Notes under the pieces: model-generated
What the model was told of the DNA's origin: nothing
Databases searched by the model: none
What the model saw: the letters and a program-made list of their open reading frames with translations, nothing else
NCBI RefSeq assembly: GCF_006715785.1
Contig: NZ_VFNX01000001.1
Coordinates: 4,196,001-4,260,000, forward strand
Length of the DNA: 64,000 nucleotides
DNA from: Streptomyces puniciscabiei
GTDB lineage: Bacteria > Actinomycetota > Actinomycetes > Streptomycetales > Streptomycetaceae
Direction of reading: 5' to 3'
Part shown: in pieces, positions 32,605 to 42,019 of the stretch
How positions within the stretch are numbered: position 1 is the first letter of the stretch
Layout of the letters: each line of letters opens with the position of its first letter
Position numbers and translations under genes: made by a program

Positions 32605-33869
32605 AACTTCACCAGCGTGCCCAGCTGGACGGGTTCCGTGGACGGGTAGGTGTCCAGGAGGTCGCCGACGCCCGCGCGGCAGACGACGATGCAGGCGTGG
32701 CGGTGCCGGGAGGCCAGGACGCACAGGCGGCCGGTCTCCAGGTGGAAGGCGGTGGCGTCGGGGCGGCCGGAGAGCGGGTGCAGGACCACCGTGACGTCGT
32801 ACTCCCGGCCCTGGAGACGGTTGGCGGTGTCGACCGTGACGTCCGCGACGCCCAGTTCGGCGAGCGCCGTGCGGACCGCCGCCGCCTGGTCGCGGTGGGC
32901 GGTGCCGACGGCGATGCGGTCGGCGGTGAGGGGGACGGGGGTGTATGCGCGCTCGGAGGTTGCCGCGCCGCCTCTGTCCAGCAGACGGCGGACGACCCTC
33001 GCCACCGCCCGTACCGCTTCCGGGTCCGTGCGCGGGGTGTGCCGGGCGGGCAGTTCCAGCAGGCCCCAGCCGGATTCCGCCGCCTCGTCGATCACCCGGT
33101 CCGGGCCGGAGCCGTCCGAGGGGACGGCGAAGGCGAGGCGGCGGTCGTCGTGGCCGGTGCCGCTGCGGAACGGGGTGTACGGATAGAACGCGTCCGAGAC
33201 CAGGGGCGCCGCGGAGGCGGGCAGGCGCCAGGAGACCGGGAGGCGGTGCTGGGGGAGGCCGGGGTTGTGGGCCAGCAGGGTGGTCACGGCGGAGGCCGAG
33301 GGGTCGTACGACAGGCCCGCCCACTGCTCGCTGCCGACGATCGCGAACGGGTCCAGCTGCCCGGGGTCGCCGACGAACAGCGCCCGCTCGAACAGGCCCG
33401 CCACGGCCAGCAGGGAGTCGGAGCGCATCTGGTACGCCTCGTCCACGATCGCGTGCGGCCAGGGCTCGTCCACCGTGACGTGCGCCCACTTCGCGGCCGT
33501 GGAGAGGACCACCGGCAGGCCGTTCAGCTCTGCCGCCTTCGCGGACGTGCGGACCTGCGGCAGGTCGTCCAGCGCCTTGTCGTAGGGGTCGGTGTCACTG
33601 CTGTGCAGGCGGCCGACCGGCAGCTCCGGGTTCTTCTCGGCGAGCCGGAGGACGAGATCGTCCACCTGGGCGTTCGTCTGTGCGACCACCATCAACGGGC
33701 GGCCCGCGTCGGCCAGTTCGAGGGCCGCGCGGACCACGAGCGTCGACTTGCCGGCGCCGGGCGGGGAGTCCACGACCACACCGCGCTCGCTGCCGTGCAG
33801 GGTGTCGCGCAGAATCGCGTCGGTGGCGCGGGCGGCGGCCGCCCCGGGGTCGAAGCCGACCGTCGTCAC
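32532..33869 (-). CDS. SF1 (Upf1/Dna2-like) helicase, third gene of nuclease-helicase operon
   Basis: 445-aa P-loop helicase. Motif I is VVVDSPPGAGKSTLV, Ia MVVAQTNAQVDDL, II HAIVDEAYQM, III ALFVGDPGQLDPF, IV about VSWRLPASAAPL, V VDTANRLQGREYDVTVVLHP and VI LCVLASRHRHACIVV. This is a compact SF1B core without an N-terminal nuclease. It starts with GTG overlapping the stop of the middle gene by 4 bp, so the two are translationally coupled. With the nuclease two genes upstream, it resembles eukaryotic Dna2 or AddAB split over separate proteins. Its 3' end is partly duplicated downstream. Confidence 0.85.
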   Translation of the reverse strand: MTTVGFDPGAAAARATDAILRDTLHGSERGVVVDSPPGAGKSTLVVRAALELADAGRPLMVVAQTNAQVDDLVLRLAEKNPELPVGRLHSSDTDPYDKALDDLPQVRTSAKAAELNGLPVVLSTAAKWAHVTVDEPWPHAIVDEAYQMRSDSLLAVAGLFERALFVGDPGQLDPFAIVGSEQWAGLSYDPSASAVTTLLAHNPGLPQHRLPVSWRLPASAAPLVSDAFYPYTPFRSGTGHDDRRLAFAVPSDGSGPDRVIDEAAESGWGLLELPARHTPRTDPEAVRAVARVVRRLLDRGGAATSERAYTPVPLTADRIAVGTAHRDQAAAVRTALAELGVADVTVDTANRLQGREYDVTVVLHPLSGRPDATAFHLETGRLCVLASRHRHACIVVCRAGVGDLLDTYPSTEPVQLGTLVKFPDGWEANHAVLAHLAEHKVNWRP

Positions 33870-35464
33870 AGCACGTCCTCCTCGGTGATGGGATCGGCGG
33901 CCTCCGGCACGGCCTCACCCGGCGGGCCGCCGTGCGTCCACGGGGTCTCCTCCGGGTCGGGCAGCTTCGCACCGCCGCGCTGCTCGTGCTCGAACAGGGT
34001 GAAGCAGATCCGGTCGCCCTTCTCCGGCACCGAACCGGGCTCGGGCTCCTTGCCGCGGCCCATCTTGTCCAGGACGCGCAGGACCAGCACCCCCCCGTCC
34101 GGGGAGCCCTCGTACCCGACGAACTCCGCCGACTGCGGCTTGCCGCCCAGCGAGCGGTACACCTTCGCGCGCTCGGCCAGATGCGGCCGGTCGTCGGTGC
34201 GGACCGTCACCAGCGGGCGGGGGCTCGGCCGCCTGCCCTCGCTGTAGGCCATGACGACATCGGTCACCTCGCCCGCGAACGCCTCCCCGGCCAGCCGCCG
34301 CCCCGCCATCACCAGCGGGTCGTCCAGGGCCTCCTGCGCGTCGAGGCGGGCCTGCTCGCGCTCGCGCGTGGCCAGCTTGTTCGCCGCCGTCACCGCGTCG
34401 TCCCGGCGCGGCTGCGGGGGCTCGCCCGCCAGCACCCGGTCGCGGTGCCCGGTGAAGGACCAGCGGTCGCGGGTCCAGCGCTCCCCGACACGGGCCCCTT
34501 CCGGCAGCGCCCGCAGCAGGTCCAGGCCCCGCCACACCGCGTCCCAGGTGGGCCGGGTGCGGCTCTCCACCAGGTCGCGGATCTCCCGCTCGGCCGCCGT
34601 GAGCGCGGCCAGCCGGCCGTCGGCTGCCAGGGCGTCCTCGGCGGTGGCGAGTGCGGTGCGCGCGCGGTCGTAGCGCTCGATCGCGGGGGCCAGCAGCTTG
34701 TTGTCGAACGCGGGGTCGGTGGCGGGTCCGGCCGGCGGGCACAGCAGCTGGCCGGCGGCGTCCCGGGCGAGCTCGGCCCGGCGCGCGGCCTCGGCGCCGG
34801 ATTCGCCCCGCGGAGGGTCGATCCAGGCGAGCAGCGCGCCCAGGTGCTGGTCCTCCAGGCCGGACTGGCCGGTCGCCCAGTGCCGGGACAGCACATCGGT
34901 CAGGGCCAGCAGGAGGGAGGAACCGGGGACGCGGGACCGCTCGCCGTAGTGGGTGAGCCAGCGGCCCAGCAGCGGCACCCGGGGCGGCGCCGGATGGGGC
35001 GCCTCCGGGTCCTGCTCGGCGGTCCGGCGGAACCGCATCGAGCGGCCCAGCAGCCGTACGAACTCCAGGCCGGCCCGGCTCGGCACGATCAGCTGGGGGG
35101 CGTCCGCGCACAGCTCCACCTCCACCTTGACCCGCTTGCCGGTCTCCGGGTCGGTCTCGGTGCGCTCGGCCGCCTCCACGGAGCCGGCGTAGGAGTCGAT
35201 GTACGGCAGGACGACGTCGGCCAGGTCGGCGAGGAAGGAGAAGCGCAGGTCGCGGTCGCGGGGCTGCGGCACGACCAGCAGGCGCGGCCGGTCCCGGTCG
35301 GTGCCGACCAGGGCGCCGAGCGGGGCGCCCGCCTCACCGGCCGTGGTGAGCGGCACGAACACGAGGGGGTGCGTCGACACATGGCGGTGCCGGACGGTCG
35401 CGACGGGCTGGGCGCGTCCGCTGCTGACGGCCTCGAGCCGGGCGAGGGTGGCGATCAGGGACAC
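33866..35464 (-). CDS. Unknown protein between nuclease and helicase genes
   Basis: 532 aa with no family I recognise. GTG start at 35464 overlaps the nuclease end by 10 bp. The N-terminal 120 residues are alpha/beta (LLVVPQPRDRDLRFSFLADLADVVLPYID), the middle is rich in long charged helices (about 235-400, coiled-coil-like ATAEDALAADGRLAALTAAEREIRDLVESR), and the C-terminal 100 residues look like a beta barrel (SAEFVGYEGSPDGGVLVLRVLDKMG...GDRICFTLFEHEQ). By position it may bridge the nuclease and helicase. No catalytic motif found. Confidence 0.75.
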   Translation of the reverse strand: MSLIATLARLEAVSSGRAQPVATVRHRHVSTHPLVFVPLTTAGEAGAPLGALVGTDRDRPRLLVVPQPRDRDLRFSFLADLADVVLPYIDSYAGSVEAAERTETDPETGKRVKVEVELCADAPQLIVPSRAGLEFVRLLGRSMRFRRTAEQDPEAPHPAPPRVPLLGRWLTHYGERSRVPGSSLLLALTDVLSRHWATGQSGLEDQHLGALLAWIDPPRGESGAEAARRAELARDAAGQLLCPPAGPATDPAFDNKLLAPAIERYDRARTALATAEDALAADGRLAALTAAEREIRDLVESRTRPTWDAVWRGLDLLRALPEGARVGERWTRDRWSFTGHRDRVLAGEPPQPRRDDAVTAANKLATREREQARLDAQEALDDPLVMAGRRLAGEAFAGEVTDVVMAYSEGRRPSPRPLVTVRTDDRPHLAERAKVYRSLGGKPQSAEFVGYEGSPDGGVLVLRVLDKMGRGKEPEPGSVPEKGDRICFTLFEHEQRGGAKLPDPEETPWTHGGPPGEAVPEAADPITEEDVL

Positions 35465-36699
35465 GGGGCGACCTCCGGGTGGGGCGTGTCCGTACGGGCC
35501 CGCGCACCTGCCAGCGCCTCGGCGCGCAGGGCGGCTGCCCGGCGCAGGGCCGCGACCGCCGGGTCGTCCGGGTCGCCGCTCTCGCCGCGGGCCGCCGCGA
35601 GGACGTCCTCGACCGTGGTCAGAACGCCCAGTTCCGCCCGCAGCGGGCGGCCGAGCCGGGTGACGGCACCCTCCTCGCGGGAGCGTTCCCGGCAGTGGAA
35701 GGCCAGTTCGCACGCGGACAGGCACTCGGGCGCGTAGGTCGCCGGGACCGCTGCCACGGCCGCCGTCAGCTCCTCGGCGCTCCGGCCCGGGGCGAAGCAC
35801 GTGCCCTCGGGCAGGGCCTGGGCGATCTCCTCGATCCGGGTGAGCCGGGCCATCTGGCGGGCGGTGACCGCGCGCTGCTTGCGGATGTCGACGGCGGATC
35901 CCGCGGGCAGGTTGGAGAAGTCCTTCGGGCACACCAGCAGCACCCGGTGACGCACGCGCGGAGCCGGAGCGCCGTCATGGGTGCGCCCCTGCGGCTCTGC
36001 GCCGAGCCGTCCCGCCACTTCCTCCAGCGCCAGCACGTACACCGCCGCCTGCCGGGCCGCCGCGCCGACCTTCGCCGGGTCCGCCGAACCGTCCAGCATC
36101 GGGAAGGACTTGATCTCCACCACCGACCAGCTGCCGTCCGGGTGCACGACCACCGCGTCCGGCTCCAGGAAGGCGAGCGAGCCCGCCACGTCCAGGGCCA
36201 GCATCGGGTGGTCGAGGAGCGTCCAGCCACCCGCCCGCGTCGCCTCGCGCAGGGCCAGCGCCGTACGGGCCGTGCGCCCCTCGGGGCCGTGCGCGGTCAG
36301 GTCGGGTACGGCGGCCCCCTCCGGCGGTTCGGCGCCCGGGTCCAGGCGGGCGTGGGCCAGCCGCAGCAGCTCCGCGCCGCCGTCGGCCTTCACCTTCGCC
36401 TCGAACGCGTTCCCGCGCGTCAGCGCGAACTGCGACTGCCCGAACGCGGACGGCGCGCCCAGCGCGCTCGCCAGCCGTGCCTTGTCCACCCCGGCGCCGT
36501 CCAGGATCGCCCGCCGTGCGCACCCGGGGTTCGCGGCGAGCGCCGCGAGGGCGCGCGCGTCCAGGGCCTTGGCCGGTACGTCGGGGCCGCGCAGCTCAGC
36601 GAGCCGGTGCCGCAGCGCCTTCTCCCGCGTCGCTGGGGGAGGCGTCCGGTTCGGCCCCGGCGTCGAGCCGCGCATCGCGCTGCCGTGGAATTCGCTCAC
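35455..36699 (-). CDS. RecB/Cas4-type PD-(D/E)XK nuclease with probable Fe-S cluster
   Basis: About 414 aa. Counting from GTG 36699, the nuclease motifs are RGNAFEAKV, Asp181 (LEPDAVVV), Glu195-Ile-Lys197 (VVEIKSF) and Gln217-x3-Tyr221 (RQAAVYVLAL), the RecB-family D...ExK...QxxxY signature. Cys60 (NPGCARR) plus Cys326, Cys330 and Cys336 (PECLSACELAFHCRE) have the one-plus-three layout of 4Fe-4S nucleases such as AddB, Cas4 and Dna2. The start is uncertain: TTG 36729, GTG 36699 or ATG 36675, all inside the PAP2 gene tail. First gene of the operon. Confidence 0.8.
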   Translation of the reverse strand: MSEFHGSAMRGSTPGPNRTPPPATREKALRHRLAELRGPDVPAKALDARALAALAANPGCARRAILDGAGVDKARLASALGAPSAFGQSQFALTRGNAFEAKVKADGGAELLRLAHARLDPGAEPPEGAAVPDLTAHGPEGRTARTALALREATRAGGWTLLDHPMLALDVAGSLAFLEPDAVVVHPDGSWSVVEIKSFPMLDGSADPAKVGAAARQAAVYVLALEEVAGRLGAEPQGRTHDGAPAPRVRHRVLLVCPKDFSNLPAGSAVDIRKQRAVTARQMARLTRIEEIAQALPEGTCFAPGRSAEELTAAVAAVPATYAPECLSACELAFHCRERSREEGAVTRLGRPLRAELGVLTTVEDVLAAARGESGDPDDPAVAALRRAAALRAEALAGARARTDTPHPEVAPCP

Positions 36700-37540
36700 C
36701 CGCGGAAGTCTGGCATCCGGCACTGACAACGGCGGAGCCCGCGGTGTCCGTGACCGGTGTGCGGCGCGGGAACAGGCGGTCCCGGAGCAGGTCCAGGACC
36801 CGCATGACGCGCGGCGCGAGCAGGAGGCCGACGCCCATCACGGCGATGCCCGCGACCGCGTCGAGGAGGTAGTGGTTGGCGGTGCCCATCACCACGAGCG
36901 CGGTGCCCAGCGGGTAGAGGACGGCGAGGATCTTCGCCACGCGCGTGCCGCCGTGCCGCCACAGCATCACACCGCACCACAGCGCCCAGCCGACGTGCAG
37001 GCTGGGCATCGCCGCGTACTGGTTGGTCATCCCGCCCATGCCGCGCGGCGCGCTCGCCTCACCTCCCCACCAGCCGTACGAGCTGTAGTGCGCCATGGTG
37101 TCCACGAAACCGTGTCCGGCGGACAGCAGCCGCGGCGGGCAGGTCGGCAGCAGCGTGAAGCCGATCAGACCGATGAACGTGGACGTCATCAGCCAGGTGC
37201 GGGCACGCCGGTAGTGCTCGGCGCGGGCCCGGAACAGCCAGATGAGGATGGCGGGCGTGACCAGGTAGTGCAGTGAGGCGTACCAGAAGTCGGACGGCAC
37301 CCCGAGCCAGGGCTCGCGCGTGAACAGCCGGTTGAGCGGGTGCTCGGCGTTGAGGTGCAGGGCCTTCTCGAGGCGCAGGATCGCCAGGCCGTGGTCGACG
37401 GCGGAGGAGACGTCGCCGCGGGCGAGGAGGCGGCCGGCCGAGTAGCAGCCGTACACGAGGAGGATCAGTGGCAGCTCGGTCCACCAGCGCAGCCGGGTAC
37501 GCGGGACCCCCTCGGTGCCCGGTGTCTCGGTCTGCGGCAT
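36596..37540 (-). CDS. PAP2-superfamily membrane phosphatase
   Basis: 314 aa with about six helices. I start at ATG 37540, preceded by GGGGGAGGGCG. PAP2 motifs are MPSLHVGWALW with its Ser-x-His and HYLLDAVAG with the nucleophilic His and Asp; RLLSAGHGFV sits between. The long helices and YASLHYLVTPAILIWLFRARAEHYRRARTW segment resemble inositol-phosphorylceramide-synthase-like actinobacterial members acting on lipid phosphates at the membrane. The last 35 or so residues are polar, and their codons overlap the start of the nuclease gene. Confidence 0.85.
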   Translation of the reverse strand: MPQTETPGTEGVPRTRLRWWTELPLILLVYGCYSAGRLLARGDVSSAVDHGLAILRLEKALHLNAEHPLNRLFTREPWLGVPSDFWYASLHYLVTPAILIWLFRARAEHYRRARTWLMTSTFIGLIGFTLLPTCPPRLLSAGHGFVDTMAHYSSYGWWGGEASAPRGMGGMTNQYAAMPSLHVGWALWCGVMLWRHGGTRVAKILAVLYPLGTALVVMGTANHYLLDAVAGIAVMGVGLLLAPRVMRVLDLLRDRLFPRRTPVTDTAGSAVVSAGCQTSAGERIPRQRDARLDAGAEPDASPSDAGEGAAAPAR

Positions 37541-37684
37541 CCGATCGCCCTCCCCCTTGTCACTGTGCGGCATGCCCCGGAGGGCGACCGTGCCACTTTA
37601 CGGTGTCCGAATCTCCGCCCATGAGGGCGCTCCGGCCCACAAAGACGCCGGGATCGCCCGCCGGGTTGCCCCGGATCCGGTTGA

Positions 37685-38323
<639 letters not shown>

Positions 38324-38335
38324 CCGGTTTACCTG

Positions 38336-39796
38336 TTACGCCCTTCCGGTCCTCGGCATGGAGGCATGCCGCTCCAGGAAGTCGGACACCCCCGACGCCC
38401 GCCGGTGAGGCAGGAGCACCCTGGCCGTTCCCGCCAGCATGCCCTGGATGCGCGAGGACTGGACCTGGTCCAGAAGGGACAGCACGCGCATGCCGGCGGC
38501 CGCCGCTTCGTCCGGCCGCCCCTCACGGGCGAGGTCATCGGCCAGCTCGGCGGTGTACAGCGCGATGTTCCGGGTGAAGTGGGGATCCTGCAGTTCGGCC
38601 GCGCGATACGCGTGCCGTGACGCCCGCCGCCAGTCGCCCAGCGTGGACCAGCACTGCGCCTCCAGCCCCTCCAGCTCGGCCTCGCCGTAGAAGCTCATCC
38701 ACTCGGGGTCGGCGTCCGAGCGGCCCCGGGCGAAGAGGGCCTGGGCCCGTACGAGTGCCTGTTCACAGCCGGTGCGGTCGGCAAGCCCCGCCCAGCCGCC
38801 GGCTTCCCGCAGCGCCAGCAGGGACATCAGGCGGGCCGAACCCAGCGGAGCGGCGGCGCGCTGCGCGGCCTGCGCGGCGCGGACCGCCTCGCGGGGGCGG
38901 CCGGCGTCCCGCGCGAGGAAAGCGGTGTTGCAGAAGGCGTGCGCCTCCAGTGCCGGGTCCCCGGTCATCCGGGCCGTGGCCAGCGCCTCCGCGTAGTGTG
39001 AGCGGGCGTCGTCGAAGCGGCCGGAGTCGTGCGCCAGCCAGCCCACGGAGATGGCGAGTTCACCGGCGCCCGAGTGCAGCCGTTCGGCGGTGGTCTGCCG
39101 GGTCGCGCCGGCGTCCAGCAGGGCGTAGGCCGCGCGCAACGGGGCCGCCGCGCGGCGGTAGAGACCGTCCGCGCCGTGCCGGTCGTCGAGCAGCCGGATC
39201 CGGCGGACGGCCTCCTCCAGGGCGAGCGCCTCCGGGGTCCCGGGCCGGCGCGAGGTCCGCACCGCGGCCGCGGCGTCCGTGGTGAGCCCCAGCGGGCCCA
39301 GCGTGGCGGCGGCCACCGTGGCGCCTCCGCCGGTCATGAATGCGCGACGCAGCACGTCGCTCTCCTCGTGGTTCGGATGGTCTCTCGCGTACGGTTCTGG
39401 TGCGCCGCACGGGTCCTGCGTGCCATACGGTTCGACAGCCCCCCGTGACTCACCGGGCGCCTGCGCGGCGCCGGGTTCCCCGGGATCCGCCGTCGTACGC
39501 GCGGCACGGCCGCGGACGGACGAGCGTGGCGCGAAGCCGAGGTCGGTGAGCGTGCGGCCGGGGAACATGTGCAGGAACACCCGTTCGTACGCGTAGTTGG
39601 GGCAGCGGATCTCGCCCGCCTCGACCCGACCGATGTAACGCGCGTCACAGCTCACCCGCTCACCGATCTCGCGCGCGGCGCGCCGTACGAGCGCCGCGAA
39701 CTCGGCCGGTGACCGCCTGCCGCGCAGTTGCCGGAAGGCGAGGTTCGGCCGTGGTGGCCGGTCGGACTGTGACGAGGTCTCGGTTGACGACGCCAT
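38336..39796 (-). CDS. XRE-like regulator with tetratricopeptide-type repeats
   Basis: 486 aa. An N-terminal helix-turn-helix-like region (about 20-90, RRSPAEFAALVRRAAREIGERVSCDARYIGRVEAGEIRCPNYAYERVFLHMF in pieces) is followed by a disordered Pro/Gly stretch, a hydrophobic RRAFMTGGGATVAAATLG and a helical-repeat domain (about 215-450) with SHYAEALATARMTGDPALEAHAFCNTAFLARDAGRPREAVRAAQ. This layout is that of the NsdA-like regulators that modulate Streptomyces differentiation and antibiotics. The start at ATG 39796 has GAGAGGA upstream. Target genes unknown. Confidence 0.8.
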   Translation of the reverse strand: MASSTETSSQSDRPPRPNLAFRQLRGRRSPAEFAALVRRAAREIGERVSCDARYIGRVEAGEIRCPNYAYERVFLHMFPGRTLTDLGFAPRSSVRGRAARTTADPGEPGAAQAPGESRGAVEPYGTQDPCGAPEPYARDHPNHEESDVLRRAFMTGGGATVAAATLGPLGLTTDAAAAVRTSRRPGTPEALALEEAVRRIRLLDDRHGADGLYRRAAAPLRAAYALLDAGATRQTTAERLHSGAGELAISVGWLAHDSGRFDDARSHYAEALATARMTGDPALEAHAFCNTAFLARDAGRPREAVRAAQAAQRAAAPLGSARLMSLLALREAGGWAGLADRTGCEQALVRAQALFARGRSDADPEWMSFYGEAELEGLEAQCWSTLGDWRRASRHAYRAAELQDPHFTRNIALYTAELADDLAREGRPDEAAAAGMRVLSLLDQVQSSRIQGMLAGTARVLLPHRRASGVSDFLERHASMPRTGRA

Positions 39797-40061
39797 GGCC
39801 GGGTCCTCTCGTGCGAACCGTCGAACCATGCCGGGCCCGGGGCGATCCGTGACGAGTTGTCCGAGTGACGCCCTGGTTCCGGCGGGCATGAACGTACCTG
39901 CTGTGAAGGACCCGCCACGCTGTGTTTGGCTACAAATCGGATATCTCATCCACGATCTGCCATGAACTGCCATCCTTTGCGGCGCACTTGTGCCGTAGCC
40001 GTTGACGCGTTCACGCGTTGGACCCCATGGACCGCGACAGGGCTGTGTGGTGGAGGCCGGC

Positions 40062-40484
40062 ATGGAGACCAGGGAGTCCAGCCAGAGCAATGACCCTTGT
40101 ACGCCGCCGCCGTCGGCCGCGGCGTACGACGCGGAGGCGGCGGCCTGCGACCTGGTGACGGTACCGGCCCGGCAGGGCCTGGAGGCGGTCGACATCCTGC
40201 GGCGCGGCGCCGGTGAGGCGATGGGGCCCGTGCTGCACGACGGCGGCTGCGCCACCCTCGGCTTCCTGGTTCCGGCGGGCACCGCGGCCGGCTGGGACGT
40301 GCCGGGCAGCACCTGCACGGAGACCGACGGGCGCGGACTCAGGCTGAACCCCGAGCCGCCGGTGGAGGGCTCCGACTGGCTGCTGCCGCCGGGCGAGGCC
40401 GACCTCGCCACCGACCCGGTGGTGCTGCGCCGGGCCCTCGGGGAGGCGGCCCGGCTGATCGAGGCGGCCGACCGCTGCCAGTGA
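40062..40484 (+). CDS. Small conserved hypothetical protein
   Basis: 140 aa, soluble and acidic. ATG 40062 is preceded by GGAGG at 5 nt spacing, better than the upstream in-frame ATG. The central part (GLEAVDILRRGAG, PVLHDGGCATLGFLVPAGTAAGWDVPGSTCTE) looks alpha/beta; the C-terminus DPVVLRRALGEAARLIEAADRCQ is helical. Such small proteins are commonly encoded divergently from, or next to, XRE regulators in Streptomyces, and here it is divergent from one, so functional pairing is possible. Function unknown. Confidence 0.6.
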   Translation: METRESSQSNDPCTPPPSAAAYDAEAAACDLVTVPARQGLEAVDILRRGAGEAMGPVLHDGGCATLGFLVPAGTAAGWDVPGSTCTETDGRGLRLNPEPPVEGSDWLLPPGEADLATDPVVLRRALGEAARLIEAADRCQ

Positions 40485-40518
40485 GGCGGCCGTCCGCGGC
40501 ACCTGAGAGACTGGACCG

Positions 40519-41388
40519 ATGGGCAGGTCCAGGAACACGCGGCGCGGGCCGGCGGCCGTCGAAGCCGTCGTGGAGGCGGTCGACGGCGGCCTCGCACAGC
40601 TCGTACCCGACCCCGACCGGGGCCGCGCCTGGACGCTGCTGATCGACGGCGCGCCCCAGTCCCACGTCGACCTGGACGACCCCGCGTACCTCTCCTTCGA
40701 GTACCAGCGCCGCCTCGGCCATGTCATCGACCTCGTCGCCCCGCCCGGCAAGCCCGTGCACGCCGTGCATCTCGGCGGCGGCGCGTTCACCCTCGCCCGG
40801 TACACCGCCGCCACCCGACCCCGCTCCACCCAGCAGGTCGTCGAACGCGACGCGGCCCTGGTCCAACTGGTCCGCCGGGAGCTGCCGTTGGACCCGGGCG
40901 CCCGGATCCGGGTCAGATCGACGGATGCCCGCGCGGGCCTCGCCAAGGTGCCGGACGGCTGGGCGGACCTGGTCATCGCGGACGTCTTCAGCGGCGCCCG
41001 GACCCCGGCCCATCTCACCTCCACCGAGTTCCTGGACGAGGTCCGCCGGGCCCTGACACCCTCCGGGGTCTACGCCGCCAACCTCGCCGACGGCCCGCCG
41101 CTCGCCCATCTGCGCGGCCAGATCGCCACCGCCGCCGCCCGGTTCACCGAACTCGCGCTGATCGCCGACCCGGCCGTCCTGCGCGGCAAACGCTTCGGCA
41201 ACGCCGTCCTGGTCGCCTCCGACGCCCCGCTCCCGGTCGCCGAACTCACCCGCCGCGCCGCCTCCGACCCGCACCCGGGCCGGGTCGAACACGGCAAGCC
41301 GCTCACGGACTTCACGGGCGGCGCGGCCCCGGTGACGGACGCGGCGGCCGTGGCCTCCCCGGCCCCGCCGCCGTCGGTGTTCCGCTGA
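40519..41388 (+). CDS. Spermidine synthase-like methyl/aminopropyl transferase-fold protein
   Basis: 289 aa with a Rossmann-like SAM or dcSAM site: VHAVHLGGGAFTLARY (motif I), QVVERDAALVQLV with the acidic residue at the end of strand 2, RVRSTDARAGLAKVPDGWADLVIADVFSGA. It resembles the polyamine-synthase fold proteins common in Actinobacteria, many not true spermidine synthases; the usual DPPxxL active-site loop is replaced by VFSGARTPAHL, so aminopropyl transfer is doubtful. It follows the small hypothetical protein by 34 bp on the same strand. Confidence 0.8.
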   Translation: MGRSRNTRRGPAAVEAVVEAVDGGLAQLVPDPDRGRAWTLLIDGAPQSHVDLDDPAYLSFEYQRRLGHVIDLVAPPGKPVHAVHLGGGAFTLARYTAATRPRSTQQVVERDAALVQLVRRELPLDPGARIRVRSTDARAGLAKVPDGWADLVIADVFSGARTPAHLTSTEFLDEVRRALTPSGVYAANLADGPPLAHLRGQIATAAARFTELALIADPAVLRGKRFGNAVLVASDAPLPVAELTRRAASDPHPGRVEHGKPLTDFTGGAAPVTDAAAVASPAPPPSVFR

Positions 41389-41412
41389 TCCGGCTCTTTT
41401 CGGGCGCGACCC

Positions 41413-41919
41413 TCAGTAGTTCCCGATGTCCACATGCGGCGGCCCGTCGTGCCAGGTGCACATCACCGACACCCGGTTCGTGCCGCTGCTGAACTCCACC
41501 CGGATCCACGTCTCGGTCTTCCACACCTGCATCGACCAGCCGGTCCCCGGCGTCGCCGAGACGAGCGTGGCACTGGACGGACCCAGGTCGAACACGGCCC
41601 GGCCGCCGTCGGTGTCGTACGACTTGACCCGGCCGGACGCGGACGAGGAGGCGGTGGGGGAGGGACTCGAGGTGCGGCTGGGCGTGGGCGCCGGGGCCGG
41701 GGTCCGGGTCGACGGGCCGGTGGACGGGGACGGCCGGTGCGTCGGCGAGGGCAGGGCCTTCGAGCCCTGGGCCGTCGCGTCGGCAGCCGTGACCGGCAGG
41801 GCGCGCGGCGGGTCGTACGCCGTCCCGGCCATCACCGTGTGCACACCCCACCACGACAGCGTGACCGCCGCTCCCGTCGCGAGCAGCCACGCCAGTACGT
41901 GTACGAGTCCTCTGCGCAT
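41413..41919 (-). CDS. Membrane-anchored protein with Ser/Thr/Pro stalk
   Basis: 168 aa. One N-terminal helix (about 5-27) anchors it, a Pro/Ser/Thr-rich stalk covers about 50-95 (PSPTHRPSPSTGPSTRTPAP), and a small beta domain of about 70 residues (VKSYDTDGGRAVFDLGPSSATLVSATPGTGWSMQVWKTETWIRVEFSSGTNRVSVMCTWHDGPP in pieces) forms the outer part. No enzyme motif. Divergent from the response regulator gene, 100 bp away. It may be a surface sensor or accessory of the neighbouring two-component system, which is an inference from position only. Confidence 0.68.
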   Translation of the reverse strand: MRRGLVHVLAWLLATGAAVTLSWWGVHTVMAGTAYDPPRALPVTAADATAQGSKALPSPTHRPSPSTGPSTRTPAPAPTPSRTSSPSPTASSSASGRVKSYDTDGGRAVFDLGPSSATLVSATPGTGWSMQVWKTETWIRVEFSSGTNRVSVMCTWHDGPPHVDIGNY

Positions 41920-42019
41920 CGCGGGCCATACTGCCTCAGGACCCACACGGGTTGTCCACAGGGCCGCAGTTGTCCACAGGTCCGGACCGGGTCCGGCCGC
42001 ATGGCGTACGGTGCGGCGC

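Noticed and set aside
32216..36729. Operon as a named phage-defence system
   Set aside because: No typical partners (methylase, toxin, reverse transcriptase, cas) and no GC shift; it looks like core Streptomyces DNA, so defence is only one possibility.
39797..40597. Long N-terminal extension of the XRE-like regulator
   Set aside because: It would run through the promoter region and antisense to two genes; the ATG at 39796 has a proper ribosome site and begins recognisable sequence.
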